Positions 1 to 7,564 of a stretch of 14,313 nucleotides of DNA are shown here, piece after piece. The stretch spans positions 1 through 14,313 of the forward strand of contig DATKXO010000121.1 of the NCBI GenBank assembly GCA_035528995.1, in the 5' to 3' direction. The notes beneath the pieces are model-generated. The model was not told where the DNA came from. It saw nothing but the letters and a program-made list of their open reading frames with translations, and did no database searches. The stretch's first letter is position 1. Every line of letters begins with the position of its first letter. The stretch comes from DATKXO01 sp035528995 (lineage in GTDB: Bacteria; Planctomycetota; Phycisphaerae; UBA1845). The position numbers and the translations under genes were made by a program.

Positions 1-44
1 GCTTGCGCAACACCTCAGACGACAGATCGAAGGGAGGATCGTAT

Positions 45-662
45 ATGATGACCCAGACCTATCCGAAAGAGGTGAAGCTCAAGGACGGCCGGAGCGTCCT
101 GATCCGCCCGCTGGCTCATGATGATTTCGACAGCCTGCTGGCCTTCTTTCAGGCCTTGCCCGAGGGCGACCGCATTTTCCTGCGCCACGACGTCCGCGAT
201 CCGGAGATCGTGCGCAAGTGGACCGAGCAGCTCGACCTCAAGGAGGTCATCCCCCTCGTAGCCCTGGACGGCGATCGCATCGTGGGCAACGGTAGTCTGC
301 ACATTATGCCCCACGGCTGGATGCACCACGTGGGTCACCTGCGGCTGGTCACGGCACGGTCGCACCGAAACAAGGGTCTCGGCGGGCTGCTCACCCGGGA
401 ACTGGTCGCCTTGGCCGAGGAGCGCGACCTCGAGAAGATTCAGGCCCACGTCATCCAGGACAACCAGGGCGCGGTCAAGATGTTCCAGGCGGTGGGATTC
501 GAGACCGCGGCCGTCCTCGACGGAATGGTCAAGGACATCACCGGCAGGAAGCACAACCTGGCCATCATGGTCAATGACGTGGCCCACCTCCGCCGGCTCA
601 TGGAGGACTGGATTCAGGACTCGGTCCTGCCCGGCTATCGGGCGCCCGGCGCCGGGGCGTAG
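45..662 (+). CDS. GNAT-family N-acetyltransferase
   Basis: A 205-residue cytosolic protein of the GNAT superfamily, which transfers an acetyl group from acetyl-CoA to an amine of a small molecule or protein. The acetyl-CoA pyrophosphate loop (motif A) is visible as RNKGLG at residues 108-113, preceded by the beta4 strand HLRLVTA (98-104). Motif B is DNQGAVKMFQAVGFE at 139-153. The N-terminal part (DGRSVLIRPL at 14-23 and LPEGDRIFLR at 38-47) resembles the GNAT domains of protein-lysine acetyltransferases of the Pat type, but no regulatory or ligase domain is attached, so the substrate is unknown. The start is the ATG at 45, which has GGGAGG at 32-37 with 7 nt spacing; an in-frame TTG at position 3 would add 14 residues with no ribosome site. 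An adjacent ATG at 48 is also possible. It converges on the NUDIX gene. Confidence 0.9.
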   Translation: MMTQTYPKEVKLKDGRSVLIRPLAHDDFDSLLAFFQALPEGDRIFLRHDVRDPEIVRKWTEQLDLKEVIPLVALDGDRIVGNGSLHIMPHGWMHHVGHLRLVTARSHRNKGLGGLLTRELVALAEERDLEKIQAHVIQDNQGAVKMFQAVGFETAAVLDGMVKDITGRKHNLAIMVNDVAHLRRLMEDWIQDSVLPGYRAPGAGA

Positions 663-706
663 GGCCGCCGCGGTGCGGGCCGCATGCATCGGCAGGGCAG
701 GCGGCC
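663..706. terminator. Possible bidirectional hairpin between convergent genes
   Basis: The 55-nt gap between the GNAT stop and the NUDIX stop holds an inverted repeat, GGCCGCC (663-669) and GGCGGCC (700-706), separated by 30 nt. It lies where a shared terminator would be expected. The loop is long and there is no T-tract, so this is a weak call. Confidence 0.25.
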
Positions 707-717
707 GGCTCTGGTCC

Positions 718-1704
718 TCAGCCGCCTTCGAAGCCCACCGTCGTGTGGAAGATGGCCTTGTCGAAGAACAGGGCGATCCGGCGGTTCAGCTCCAGCACGC
801 GGTAGACGTCGATCGGCCGTTCCCACACCCCATGCCCCCGGGCGTAGGTCCAGACGTGCTTGCGGAGCAGGGTCAGCGAACTGATCACCTCGTGCACGGC
901 GAAGTTCTGGCTCTTGCGTTCGCGACCGAGGGCTCGATAGAAGGCCCGCACTTCCTCGTCCGCCTCGCGCCCCTTGAGCCAGCGGCCGAACTGCGAGATG
1001 GCGGTGTAACCCCTCTCGAAAAGCTGGTCCGGATCGACCCGCCGGTACGAAGTCGTGGTGGGGTTGGAGCGGACCTCGTCCAGCCACAGGCGGGTGACCT
1101 GCTCGGCCTGGTCTCGGACCAGGGCCACCAGGGCGTCGGACAGCATCTCCTCGCCCTCGTCGGCCTGCAGACTGTTGAACGAGTCCTGGATGGCCCATTC
1201 GTCCTCGTGCGCCATGGCGCAAAAGCGAACCGCCTTCTCGTTGGAGCCGAACGCCAGAGGCGGCAGGTCGTCGATGGGGAAGTAGCGGACGGCCTCGGCG
1301 TCGTCACCGGGGGCTTCCACACCGCCGATCTTGGCCAGCTCGAAGGTGACGATGAGCAGCTCGCCGTAGAAGTCGCTCTCGTACGAGTCCGCGTCCAGCA
1401 GCCTGAGAATCTGACCCTCGATACCGGTCTCCTCTTTCAGCTCTCGGCGGGTGGCCTGGCCGATGGTCTCGCGGAGTTCCGCAAACCCGATCGGCAGACA
1501 CCATCGCCCCTTGTGCGGTTCGTTCCTGCGTTTGACCAGCAGGACTTCGCGCTCCTTGTTCAGCACCACCGAGGCGGCCACCGGCAGCGGATTGTGATAG
1601 AAGATCGTGCCACAGACCGTGCACACGTTTCGCGGTCTGTCGTCGATCATGCGCGTTACGACGTCCGCGCCGCATTGGGAGCAGTACCTGGTCTTCAGCG
1701 GCAT
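718..1704 (-). CDS. Zinc-ribbon NUDIX hydrolase with C-terminal RsbRD-like domain
   Basis: A 328-residue protein with three parts. Residues 8-31 form a zinc ribbon with C8-x2-C11 and C28-x2-C31. Residues about 40-165 are a NUDIX fold with a complete Nudix box (G-x5-E-x7-REL-x-EE-x-GI) at 73-95, whose glutamates bind the metal that hydrolyses a nucleoside diphosphate linked to another moiety. Zinc-ribbon NUDIX proteins are often NADH or ADP-ribose pyrophosphatases, but the substrate cannot be read here. Residues about 186-326 are helical (LWLDEVRSNP, TAISQFGRWL, LTLLRKHVW, LELNRRIALFFDKAI) and resemble the N-terminal domain of RsbRD-type stress regulators (judged from memory of the family). 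The start at 1704 has GGAGG at 1710-1714 with 5 nt spacing. The start overlaps the end of the upstream methyltransferase gene, so translation is probably coupled. Upstream in-frame codons up to 1938 are a shadow of that gene. Confidence 0.9.
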   Translation of the reverse strand: MPLKTRYCSQCGADVVTRMIDDRPRNVCTVCGTIFYHNPLPVAASVVLNKEREVLLVKRRNEPHKGRWCLPIGFAELRETIGQATRRELKEETGIEGQILRLLDADSYESDFYGELLIVTFELAKIGGVEAPGDDAEAVRYFPIDDLPPLAFGSNEKAVRFCAMAHEDEWAIQDSFNSLQADEGEEMLSDALVALVRDQAEQVTRLWLDEVRSNPTTTSYRRVDPDQLFERGYTAISQFGRWLKGREADEEVRAFYRALGRERKSQNFAVHEVISSLTLLRKHVWTYARGHGVWERPIDVYRVLELNRRIALFFDKAIFHTTVGFEGG

Positions 1705-2498
1705 ACGGGCCTCCGGCAGCGGAAGATGGCGTCGTCTTTCTCGACTACGACCGCGCCGAATCGGGACAGGGCGCCCCGCGCCGCCGTCTCTATCTCCTTT
1801 GGCAAGTCGTCGCCCGGACTGACGCCGGCAACCATCAAGGGCAGTTTGAACCGCAGGTAGGCCAGGAGTTCGTCCGCATGCTCGGCGTCGAAGTGCAGAG
1901 AGTTCTGGTAGTCGACCCGGTTCACTTCGCCGAACCACTCGCCCAGCTGCTCCCGGCCGTTCTCCGCGGAGAAGCGGTGGCCCAGCGACAAGAGCGGTGA
2001 CTTGTCCGGATGCAGGCCCGCGGCCCGCAACAGGCCGATGAAGCTGCGCTCGCTGTGCGTGATGGCCAGAAACAACCCCTCTGGTGCCAGAATGCGGGCC
2101 ACCTCCGGAAGGGCACCCACGAAAAAGTAGAGCGAATACGAACTGACCACCAGGTCATAAGTTCCGTCGGGACAGGGAAAGGTCGAGCCGACCTCGGCGC
2201 AGAAGAAGCGCCCCCGGCGCCCCGTGGCCGACACCTTCGCGAGGAAGGGCGCTTCGTTTGTCGGCCAGAGGTCGATGCCCACGATCTCCGCGTCCGGGGC
2301 GATGCAATCGCCCAGCGCCTCGGCCATGAATCCGAAGCCGCAGCCCAGGTCGAGAACCTTCCGGGCGGAGGCGAGGTCCAGATCGCCGATGGCGGCCAGG
2401 CGCACGTCCGTGCTGTTGGTCGAGCGCCGCCGGATGATGCCCGACACGCTCTCATGCGCGGATGGCGATTGAAACGGCCAGACGGACGGAGACATCAT
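1695..2498 (-). CDS. Class I SAM-dependent methyltransferase (first gene of operon)
   Basis: A 267-residue Rossmann-fold methyltransferase. The SAM-binding motif I is KVLDLGCGFGF at 47-57, the acidic end of strand beta2 is EIVGIDLW at 71-78, and motif IV is the segment TYDLVVSSYSLYFF at 113-126. LAPEGLFLAITHSE (137-150) matches the post-motif strand of Methyltransf_11-type enzymes. These methylate small molecules, quinones, lipids or proteins; the substrate is not evident. AAGGAG lies at 2501-2506, 2 nt from the ATG at 2498 and 5 nt from a second in-frame ATG at 2495, so initiation may occur at either. The last codons overlap the NUDIX start by 10 nt, giving a two-gene operon. The promoter lies only a few bases upstream. 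Confidence 0.88.
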   Translation of the reverse strand: MMSPSVWPFQSPSAHESVSGIIRRRSTNSTDVRLAAIGDLDLASARKVLDLGCGFGFMAEALGDCIAPDAEIVGIDLWPTNEAPFLAKVSATGRRGRFFCAEVGSTFPCPDGTYDLVVSSYSLYFFVGALPEVARILAPEGLFLAITHSERSFIGLLRAAGLHPDKSPLLSLGHRFSAENGREQLGEWFGEVNRVDYQNSLHFDAEHADELLAYLRFKLPLMVAGVSPGDDLPKEIETAARGALSRFGAVVVEKDDAIFRCRRPVCR

Positions 2499-2766
2499 AG
2501 CTCCTTAATTATTGATGCCGGCACAACCGAGTGCAAGCCCGGTCCTCGGCCTGTACCGGGTCCGTGACACTTCCGGCGGCATTCGGTTTTGGGTGCCGCG
2601 GGCGGCTTGTCCGACCGTGCGCTCTCTCGGGTCGCCGTGACGGGCGCGGCTATAGCCGACCCCACCGCGCCCGGCTAACATCGGTTTCGATGACCGCGCC
2701 GCCCGCGACGGTCTGCTGCCGTTGTCGTCTCGGCCGTCGCTCCGCTTCTGCTGCAGTGAGAGAGGT
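2499..2766. other. Divergent intergenic region between the two methyltransferase genes
   Basis: These 268 nt separate two divergent genes. The left end holds the operon promoter described separately. A 12-bp perfect palindrome built on CTATAG lies at 2648-2659. No convincing -35/-10 pair was found for the plus-strand methyltransferase, and no small ORF with a ribosome site was seen. Confidence 0.5.
2508..2536 (-). promoter_or_regulatory. Sigma70-type promoter of the methyltransferase-NUDIX operon
   Basis: On the minus strand TTGCAC (2536-2531) and AATAAT (2513-2508) are separated by 17 nt, a good match to the -35/-10 consensus. Transcription would begin near 2501, within about 5 nt of the start codons, which leaves almost no 5' leader and would cut into the apparent ribosome site. 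Confidence 0.6.
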
Positions 2767-3447
2767 ATGGGCAGCTACTACTCCGAACGGCTCTCGGCCG
2801 AGCGACTGCGGAGGTGCTACGAGATCGCCCCGCCACGCGTGCAGCAGTACCTGGAGGCCGAGATCGAGTACGTTGCGGGCAGAATCGGCCGCGGTGACGT
2901 CGTGCTCGAACTCGGGTGCGGCTACGGTCGGGTACTTGAAAGGCTCGCCGGCAAAGCGGGCACACTGGTCGGCATTGACACGTCGGCGCCCAGTCTGGAG
3001 ATGGGCCGCGAGTTGCTGAGCGCGTTTCAGAATTGCCGGCTATTGCAGATGGACGCGGTGGCGCTCGGATTCGCCGACCGAAGCTTCGACGTTGTGTGCT
3101 GCATTCAGAACGGCATCTCCGCTTTCCACGTGGACAAACCGGCGCTGATTGCCGAGGCCATCCGTGTCACGAAGCCGGGGGGCCGTGTGCTGTTTTCGAG
3201 CTACTCCCCAAACTTCTGGGACGCTCGGCTTGAGTGGTTCAAGCTACAGGCCGACCACGGCCTGCTGGGCGAGATCGACTGGGATGCGACCGGCGACGGT
3301 GTCATCGTCTGCCGCGACGGGTTCCGGGCCACAACGATCGGGCCGGGCGAGTTCGAGTCCCTGACCGCCGGTTTCGACGTGGATCGCCGCATCGAGGAAG
3401 TGGACCGTTCCAGCATCTTCTGCGAACTCGTCCCGCGGTCGCAATGA
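2767..3447 (+). CDS. Class I SAM-dependent methyltransferase
   Basis: A 226-residue Rossmann-fold methyltransferase. Motif I is VVLELGCGYGRVLERL at 45-60, the strand beta2 acidic residue is in LVGIDTS (67-73), motif II/III is RLLQMDAVAL (91-100), and motif IV is SFDVVCCIQNGISAF (106-120). IRVTKPGGRVLFSSYSPNFW (132-151) is the usual post-motif turn and strand. This places it in the Methyltransf_11/25 group, with unknown acceptor. It is not obviously closely related to the methyltransferase on the other side of the intergenic region, beyond the common fold. The start at 2767 is preceded directly by the purine-rich run GAGAGAGG, a close-spaced ribosome site. A TTG at 2722 in the same frame adds 15 residues with no ribosome site or conserved motif, so it was not chosen. 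The gene converges on the sigma factor gene. Confidence 0.88.
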   Translation: MGSYYSERLSAERLRRCYEIAPPRVQQYLEAEIEYVAGRIGRGDVVLELGCGYGRVLERLAGKAGTLVGIDTSAPSLEMGRELLSAFQNCRLLQMDAVALGFADRSFDVVCCIQNGISAFHVDKPALIAEAIRVTKPGGRVLFSSYSPNFWDARLEWFKLQADHGLLGEIDWDATGDGVIVCRDGFRATTIGPGEFESLTAGFDVDRRIEEVDRSSIFCELVPRSQ

Positions 3448-3462
3448 TGGTCGGGGCGTCCG

Positions 3463-3542
3463 GTCCGCCTTCCCCCCAAAGTCGAAGGTGCGACAATCGG
3501 GGCGCGACCTCGCCGTAAAGTCGCAAACCGGGCAAGGCGGAC
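3463..3542. terminator. Weak inverted repeat between convergent genes
   Basis: GTCCGCCTT (3463-3471) and AAGGCGGAC (3534-3542) form a perfect 9-bp inverted repeat with a 62-nt loop in the 135-nt gap between the methyltransferase and sigma factor stops. The position suits termination for both genes, but the loop is long and no T-tract follows. Confidence 0.25.
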
Positions 3543-3582
3543 GGTGGGGCGCGCTCAATGAGTAGACAGAAGGGGGGCGCAG

Positions 3583-5253
3583 CTAGTCGGCGATCAGGTC
3601 GAGGACGGCCGGTGAGAGCGTCTCCTGCAGCTTGGTCAGGGCCCGTTTCTCGATCTGCCGGATGCGTTCCTTCGTGACGCCGAAACGATTGCCGAGCTGT
3701 TCGAGGGTCAGGGCGGCGCCCCGGCCGAACAGACCGTAGTGCTCCGTGACGATGGTCCGCTCCTTCTCGGTCAGGACCTCGAGCCCGGCGGCGAGCGCCT
3801 CGCGGACGTCTTCGGTCTGTTCGTCGTTGACCGGTGCCGCCCGATGGTCGGGCGCGGCCTCCAGGAGTTCTTCCTGGCCGGTCACGTAGCGGGCATACCG
3901 GTAATGGTCCTCGGGGATCGTCCGGGCGTAGTTCTTCATGATGGCCCAGCTCGCGTAGGTGCTGAACTTGTTGCCCCGAGCGTAGTCGAAGTTCTCGACC
4001 GCCCGGATCAGCGACAGGTTCCCGTCACTGACGACCTCGAAGAACTTGGGCGCCCGCCCGCTGACGTGCCGCTTGGCGATGCTGACTACCAGGCGCAGGT
4101 TGGCCTGGATAATACGGTTCTTGAGCTTGTCCGTCTCCACCAGCAGCCGCCGGACGGTGGCCAGCTCCTCGACCGTCACCTCGCATTCGTCGATCGACTC
4201 CAGCAGTGCGCCCGCCCGGTACTTGAGGTAGTTGTACCGGCGGAACAGGTCGCGTTCCTGCTCGGCCGTCAGCAGCGGAATGTCGTACAGGCTGCGCAGA
4301 TAGGCCGGCAGATCCTTCGGGGCTCGCGTGGTTTTCCTGGGCTTCTCGACCACGGGCTCCGGCCCCAGGATGAGCCGGTCGGCGTGCGGCGCGGCGAACT
4401 CGTCGCTGTAGACGCACGTGATCCGCTGCTCCTTGAGCTCGCGGACCTCCATCTCCCGCAGGATCTGTTCGACCGTAGCGGGTTCGCATCCGCATGCCAG
4501 CGCGATCCTATCGACCGCGTCGCCGGCCTGATGGCATTTCCAGATCGCCAGGTGACGCTCGCTTACTCGCGGCTGCCCACCGTTGGCGAATAGGGCTTCA
4601 TCTGGATGGGCCTCGTCGTAACGACGCAGCGTGTACCGGACCGTCTCGACCGCCCGGTTCATCTCGGCCGCAACCTGCCGGGCGATGACGTGAAGCTTCA
4701 TCCGTTGTACGGAGAGCAACTCGCGAGCCTGGGTGACGATGGCCTGTTTCTCGGCGGCCGAAAGCTGCTTGAAAGCCGCACCTCGGCGGACCAGCGCCGC
4801 GTGCTGCTCGCAGAATCGTTTGACGCTCCGTTCCAGGAACACCTGCCGGTTGGTACCGTCCGCGAAGACGGCCCGGACCCCCATCAGTCCGCGGCTCCGC
4901 CACCGGCGGATCGTCTTGGTGCTGACGCTCAGCTTCCGGCCCAACTCTTCCTGAAGTACGTATCTCTCGGTCAGGGCTTCGACCGGGATGTTGCCCTTGC
5001 GGCTGATGTGCTCGGCCATCACCACCAGGTCGGGGATGAGTCTCCTCCCGCTGATGGCGGGGCGGGGCTGTTTGCCGCGGGGCTTGTAGCCGGTGATGTG
5101 GTAGCAGACCAGCTCATACGGATACGACCCTTCCGGCTTGACCATGCCAAGAAGGTTCTCGATGCCCGCGAGCTGACCGAGTCGCAACCGCGCAGGAGCC
5201 AGTGTCAACTGGTGGGCCAGTTCACCGATGTCGCTGCTGGCGTACTTGTACAT
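3583..5253 (-). CDS. Sigma-70 family RNA polymerase sigma factor with N-terminal HTH extension
   Basis: A 556-residue sigma factor that would direct RNA polymerase to a subset of promoters. The sigma part is C-terminal. A region 1.2-like segment is at 314-343 (LPAYLRSLYD, LLTAEQERDLFRRY). Region 2 is at 376-445, with NLRLVVSIAKRHV followed by SDGNLSLIRAVENFDYARG and FSTYASWAI, the core-binding and -10-recognition helices. Region 4 is at about 485-547, with LTEKERTIV and the HTH LEQLGNRFGVTKERIRQIEKRAL that reads the -35 element. Only about 40 residues lie between regions 2 and 4, so region 3 is missing or much reduced. The first 300 residues are an extension: a MerR-like winged HTH at 97-150 (LGRKLSVSTKTIRRWRSRGL) and two further HTH-like segments near 165-212 and 228-275. 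Such extended sigma factors are known in Planctomycetes. The ATG at 5253 has only a weak purine-rich site (GAGACGAG) before it. The long leader starts at a clear promoter. Confidence 0.9.
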   Translation of the reverse strand: MYKYASSDIGELAHQLTLAPARLRLGQLAGIENLLGMVKPEGSYPYELVCYHITGYKPRGKQPRPAISGRRLIPDLVVMAEHISRKGNIPVEALTERYVLQEELGRKLSVSTKTIRRWRSRGLMGVRAVFADGTNRQVFLERSVKRFCEQHAALVRRGAAFKQLSAAEKQAIVTQARELLSVQRMKLHVIARQVAAEMNRAVETVRYTLRRYDEAHPDEALFANGGQPRVSERHLAIWKCHQAGDAVDRIALACGCEPATVEQILREMEVRELKEQRITCVYSDEFAAPHADRLILGPEPVVEKPRKTTRAPKDLPAYLRSLYDIPLLTAEQERDLFRRYNYLKYRAGALLESIDECEVTVEELATVRRLLVETDKLKNRIIQANLRLVVSIAKRHVSGRAPKFFEVVSDGNLSLIRAVENFDYARGNKFSTYASWAIMKNYARTIPEDHYRYARYVTGQEELLEAAPDHRAAPVNDEQTEDVREALAAGLEVLTEKERTIVTEHYGLFGRGAALTLEQLGNRFGVTKERIRQIEKRALTKLQETLSPAVLDLIAD

Positions 5254-5389
5254 CTCGTCTCGATCCCGCGGTGTCCCCCCAAAGACAGCGGGTCAAACGT
5301 CGAGGGACACGCTCGCTTGCTGTCGGCCTGCTTCCGTGCGGCCGGCCGAGTGTGCAGGCTGGCTCACGCAGGCCTCCCCCACACACTAG

Positions 5390-5418
5390 ATTATCGCTAC
5401 CTCGGAGGACAGGGTCAA
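5390..5418 (-). promoter_or_regulatory. Sigma70-type promoter of the sigma factor gene
   Basis: On the minus strand TTGACC (5418-5413) and GATAAT (5395-5390) are separated by exactly 17 nt, the best housekeeping-type promoter in the window. The predicted transcript start is near 5383, giving a 5' leader of about 130 nt. The match suggests transcription by the primary sigma factor. Confidence 0.7.
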
Positions 5419-5492
5419 GCCAGATCCCCTATCTACAGTCCAGCAAAGTGGTTAGGAGCCCGTCCGCCACCTGAATGCCAGCCACATACACC

Positions 5493-5512
5493 CGTGCTTT
5501 AATTAAAGCACG
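5493..5512. repeat. Perfect 20-bp palindrome after the coiled-coil gene
   Basis: The halves CGTGCTTTAA and TTAAAGCACG are exact reverse complements with no spacer. The site begins 7 nt beyond the stop codon of the minus-strand coiled-coil gene. As RNA it can form an 8-bp stem with an AAUU loop, but no U-tract follows on either strand. It could be a weak terminator, an mRNA 3' stabiliser, or a dimeric protein binding site. The AT-rich centre stands out in GC-rich surroundings. Confidence 0.6.
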
Positions 5513-5519
5513 TGCCGTG

Positions 5520-7436
5520 CTATTCGCTCAGGCGACGCAGTTGGTCCAACCTCTCAAGGTATTGCTCGACGTAAGGACTGTCCTCTCGGCCCTCGATGGC
5601 TGCCGCGTAATTCTGAATCGCTGCCCGGACCAGTTGGGTCCGGCCGAACAACGCCTGGAGATAATAGGCGGCGCCGACCTCGGCTGCCACCGAGTAATGC
5701 TGGTCCACGCGGCGCGAGGTGCGGATCAGACGCTCGGTAGCCGTTTCAGCGGCGGCCAGGCCCGCTTCCTGGGCCTCCTCGGCCAGCCCGCCGAAATCGT
5801 CCTGATCCTCCTCGTCGATGTCCAGCACTCCCTCCATGCCCAGGACCATGGCGTGATCGACCGTCAGGTCTCGATAGCGGTCGTAGTGGATCATGGCCAG
5901 CCGCAGGTGTGCGTCCGCCTCCCGCCCGGCGTTCCCGGCGGCGGGCCAGTCATCCGCTGCGAAAGCGGCTTTGGCGGACCGCGCCGTCGCTTCGGAACTC
6001 AGGCCGCTCGTGGCCTCACCCGCTTCGCCGGCCCGCGTTTGGGCGTTCTGTTCCGCCGACCCGAACGATGCCGCCGCCGCGGTGACGCTGGCGATCGCCC
6101 GGTCTTCCAACTCCCAGGCCTCGTCCAGCAACTCGACCAGGCGACCGTACGCGTCGTTGGCGGCCGTCCGCAGCACCTCAGCCCGCCCGGCCGACTCAGC
6201 CACTTGCCGGGCAAGCTGGGCCTTGGTCTGCTGCAGCTCGTCGGTCTTTCGGTCCAGAGCCGCGATGGTCTCGTTCACTTCGGACGCCTGGGTCTGCAGC
6301 TCGGCCAACTCGCCCTGGTAATGGACCAGGCCGCGCTGGGGCACGATCTTCCCGGTGTTGTCCTCCGGCACATACTGTCCGGTCAGGATATCGCCGCTGC
6401 TGTCAATCACGGCGTTGCTCAGCGTTCCGAACTCCAGGATCTGCGCCTCGCGCAGGGCCTCGCGATAGATCTGCGACTGCCCGCTGTATTGGAGCGAGAA
6501 CTTTTCGGCTCCTTGAGGGTCACCCAGGTCGATCCCTTTGTCCGCCAGAGCGTCCAGGATTTGACGGGCCTCGTCGGTCAGCCTCCGCTGCTCGGCCAGG
6601 CGGGTGTCCAGGTCCTCGATGGTGGTTTCCAGGCGGCTGATCGACTGCTGCAGTGCATCGAGGTCGGTCTGATGGCGCTGGCGGTCGGCCTGAGCGTCCG
6701 CGATGCGTGCGTCAATCTCACTATCCTCGACGAGTTGCCGCTCGCCGGCCCGCTGGGCGAGTTCGGCCGCCAGGGCGTGAAGCGCGCGGCGCGGCCCGTG
6801 GGCCTGATCCCGCAACCACCGCGCCTGGCGGTGCAGGGCCGTCCCCTGGGCATACTGGATCATGCCCTGGAGCTGGTAGACCGCCGGATCGTCCTGCCCG
6901 CTCGCGTCGCCCCGCTGAACGGCCATCGCATCCTGCACAGCGTCGAGCGCCGCGGCCAGCAGCTCCTTGTTCTCAGCCAGCAGCTCTTCCCGAGCCGCCA
7001 GCCCGGCGCGAATGGCCGCCGCCATCTGCCCAACGTTGTTGCCGAAGGTGGACGATGGGGGCTCGGTCAGTTCGCCGCCGGCCTCGGCCATGCGATCGGC
7101 CAGGTCCCCGCGGCTCTCGCTGTGCCTGCGGTAGATTTCCCGCAAGCGTTCCTGTGCGTCGCCCAGCAGTTCGCGGTCCTCCTCGACCAGCTCATCGATG
7201 CGATCCCCCTCAAGCTCCTCGATCTGGGCCAGTTCGAGTCCCTTGAGAACCACGGCCAGCCGTTCCTGGTTGGCTCCGACGCGGTCCAGAAGCCGCCGGG
7301 CGCGTTCCACATGCTCGCGCACCTCGCGGTCCACGACGGCCTGGTCACCCTGAAGGTTGGGAGCAACCACGTACACACCGCCGGCCACCACGAACACGGC
7401 GGCGATCACGACGCCGGATAGCATTGCCTTGTTCAC
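5520..7436 (-). CDS. Membrane-anchored coiled-coil protein, function unknown
   Basis: A 638-residue protein I do not recognise. Residues 5-25 (MLSGVVIAAVFVVAGGVYVVA) form one hydrophobic helix after a short N-terminus with one lysine, so it is probably a signal anchor with the bulk outside the cytoplasmic membrane. The rest is almost all helical, rich in Ala, Glu, Gln, Arg and Leu, with no cysteine. Coiled-coil heptads are clearest near 36-110, 240-298 (DLDALQQSISRLETTIEDLD) and 376-420 (VNETIAALDRKTDELQQTKA). The end (582-615) looks like a TPR-style helix pair. A role as an envelope spacer or scaffold is inference. Translation starts at a GTG at 7436 with GGAG at 7443-7446 and 6 nt spacing; the next ATG at 7424 lacks one. 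It lies between the sigma factor gene and the lipoprotein genes, all on the minus strand but each with its own promoter. Confidence 0.8.
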   Translation of the reverse strand: MNKAMLSGVVIAAVFVVAGGVYVVAPNLQGDQAVVDREVREHVERARRLLDRVGANQERLAVVLKGLELAQIEELEGDRIDELVEEDRELLGDAQERLREIYRRHSESRGDLADRMAEAGGELTEPPSSTFGNNVGQMAAAIRAGLAAREELLAENKELLAAALDAVQDAMAVQRGDASGQDDPAVYQLQGMIQYAQGTALHRQARWLRDQAHGPRRALHALAAELAQRAGERQLVEDSEIDARIADAQADRQRHQTDLDALQQSISRLETTIEDLDTRLAEQRRLTDEARQILDALADKGIDLGDPQGAEKFSLQYSGQSQIYREALREAQILEFGTLSNAVIDSSGDILTGQYVPEDNTGKIVPQRGLVHYQGELAELQTQASEVNETIAALDRKTDELQQTKAQLARQVAESAGRAEVLRTAANDAYGRLVELLDEAWELEDRAIASVTAAAASFGSAEQNAQTRAGEAGEATSGLSSEATARSAKAAFAADDWPAAGNAGREADAHLRLAMIHYDRYRDLTVDHAMVLGMEGVLDIDEEDQDDFGGLAEEAQEAGLAAAETATERLIRTSRRVDQHYSVAAEVGAAYYLQALFGRTQLVRAAIQNYAAAIEGREDSPYVEQYLERLDQLRRLSE

Positions 7437-7555
7437 GACAATCTCCGTCCCGGCGCCAGGGGCGCCCCCGCGCCGGGTTCAGCGGGAAGGATAGGTGCAC
7501 CTGGGCGGCCACGCCCGACCTTTCGCAGTCGGCCGTCCGTCGCCGCCGGGACCAC

Positions 7556-7564
7556 ATTCTAGCA
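7556..7564 (-). promoter_or_regulatory. Candidate extended -10 promoter of the coiled-coil gene
   Basis: The minus strand reads TGC-TAGAAT at 7564-7556, an extended -10 element, with only a poor -35 hexamer about 17 nt further up. AGCCG-TT-CGGCT (7564-7575) is an inverted repeat abutting it, which could be an operator. The leader would be about 113 nt. Confidence 0.4.

Noticed and set aside
574..1860. A 428-codon plus-strand open frame over the NUDIX gene
   Set aside because: It overlaps the end of the GNAT gene and is antisense to a gene with an intact Nudix box and zinc ribbon.
2722..2766. A TTG start adding 15 residues to the plus-strand methyltransferase
   Set aside because: There is no ribosome site and the extension has no family similarity; the ATG at 2767 has a purine-rich run before it.
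5475..7421. A 648-codon plus-strand open frame opposite the coiled-coil gene
   Set aside because: It mirrors the minus-strand gene, has no ribosome site or recognisable motif, and long antisense frames are expected in GC-rich DNA. The minus strand has a signal anchor, heptads and a good ribosome site.
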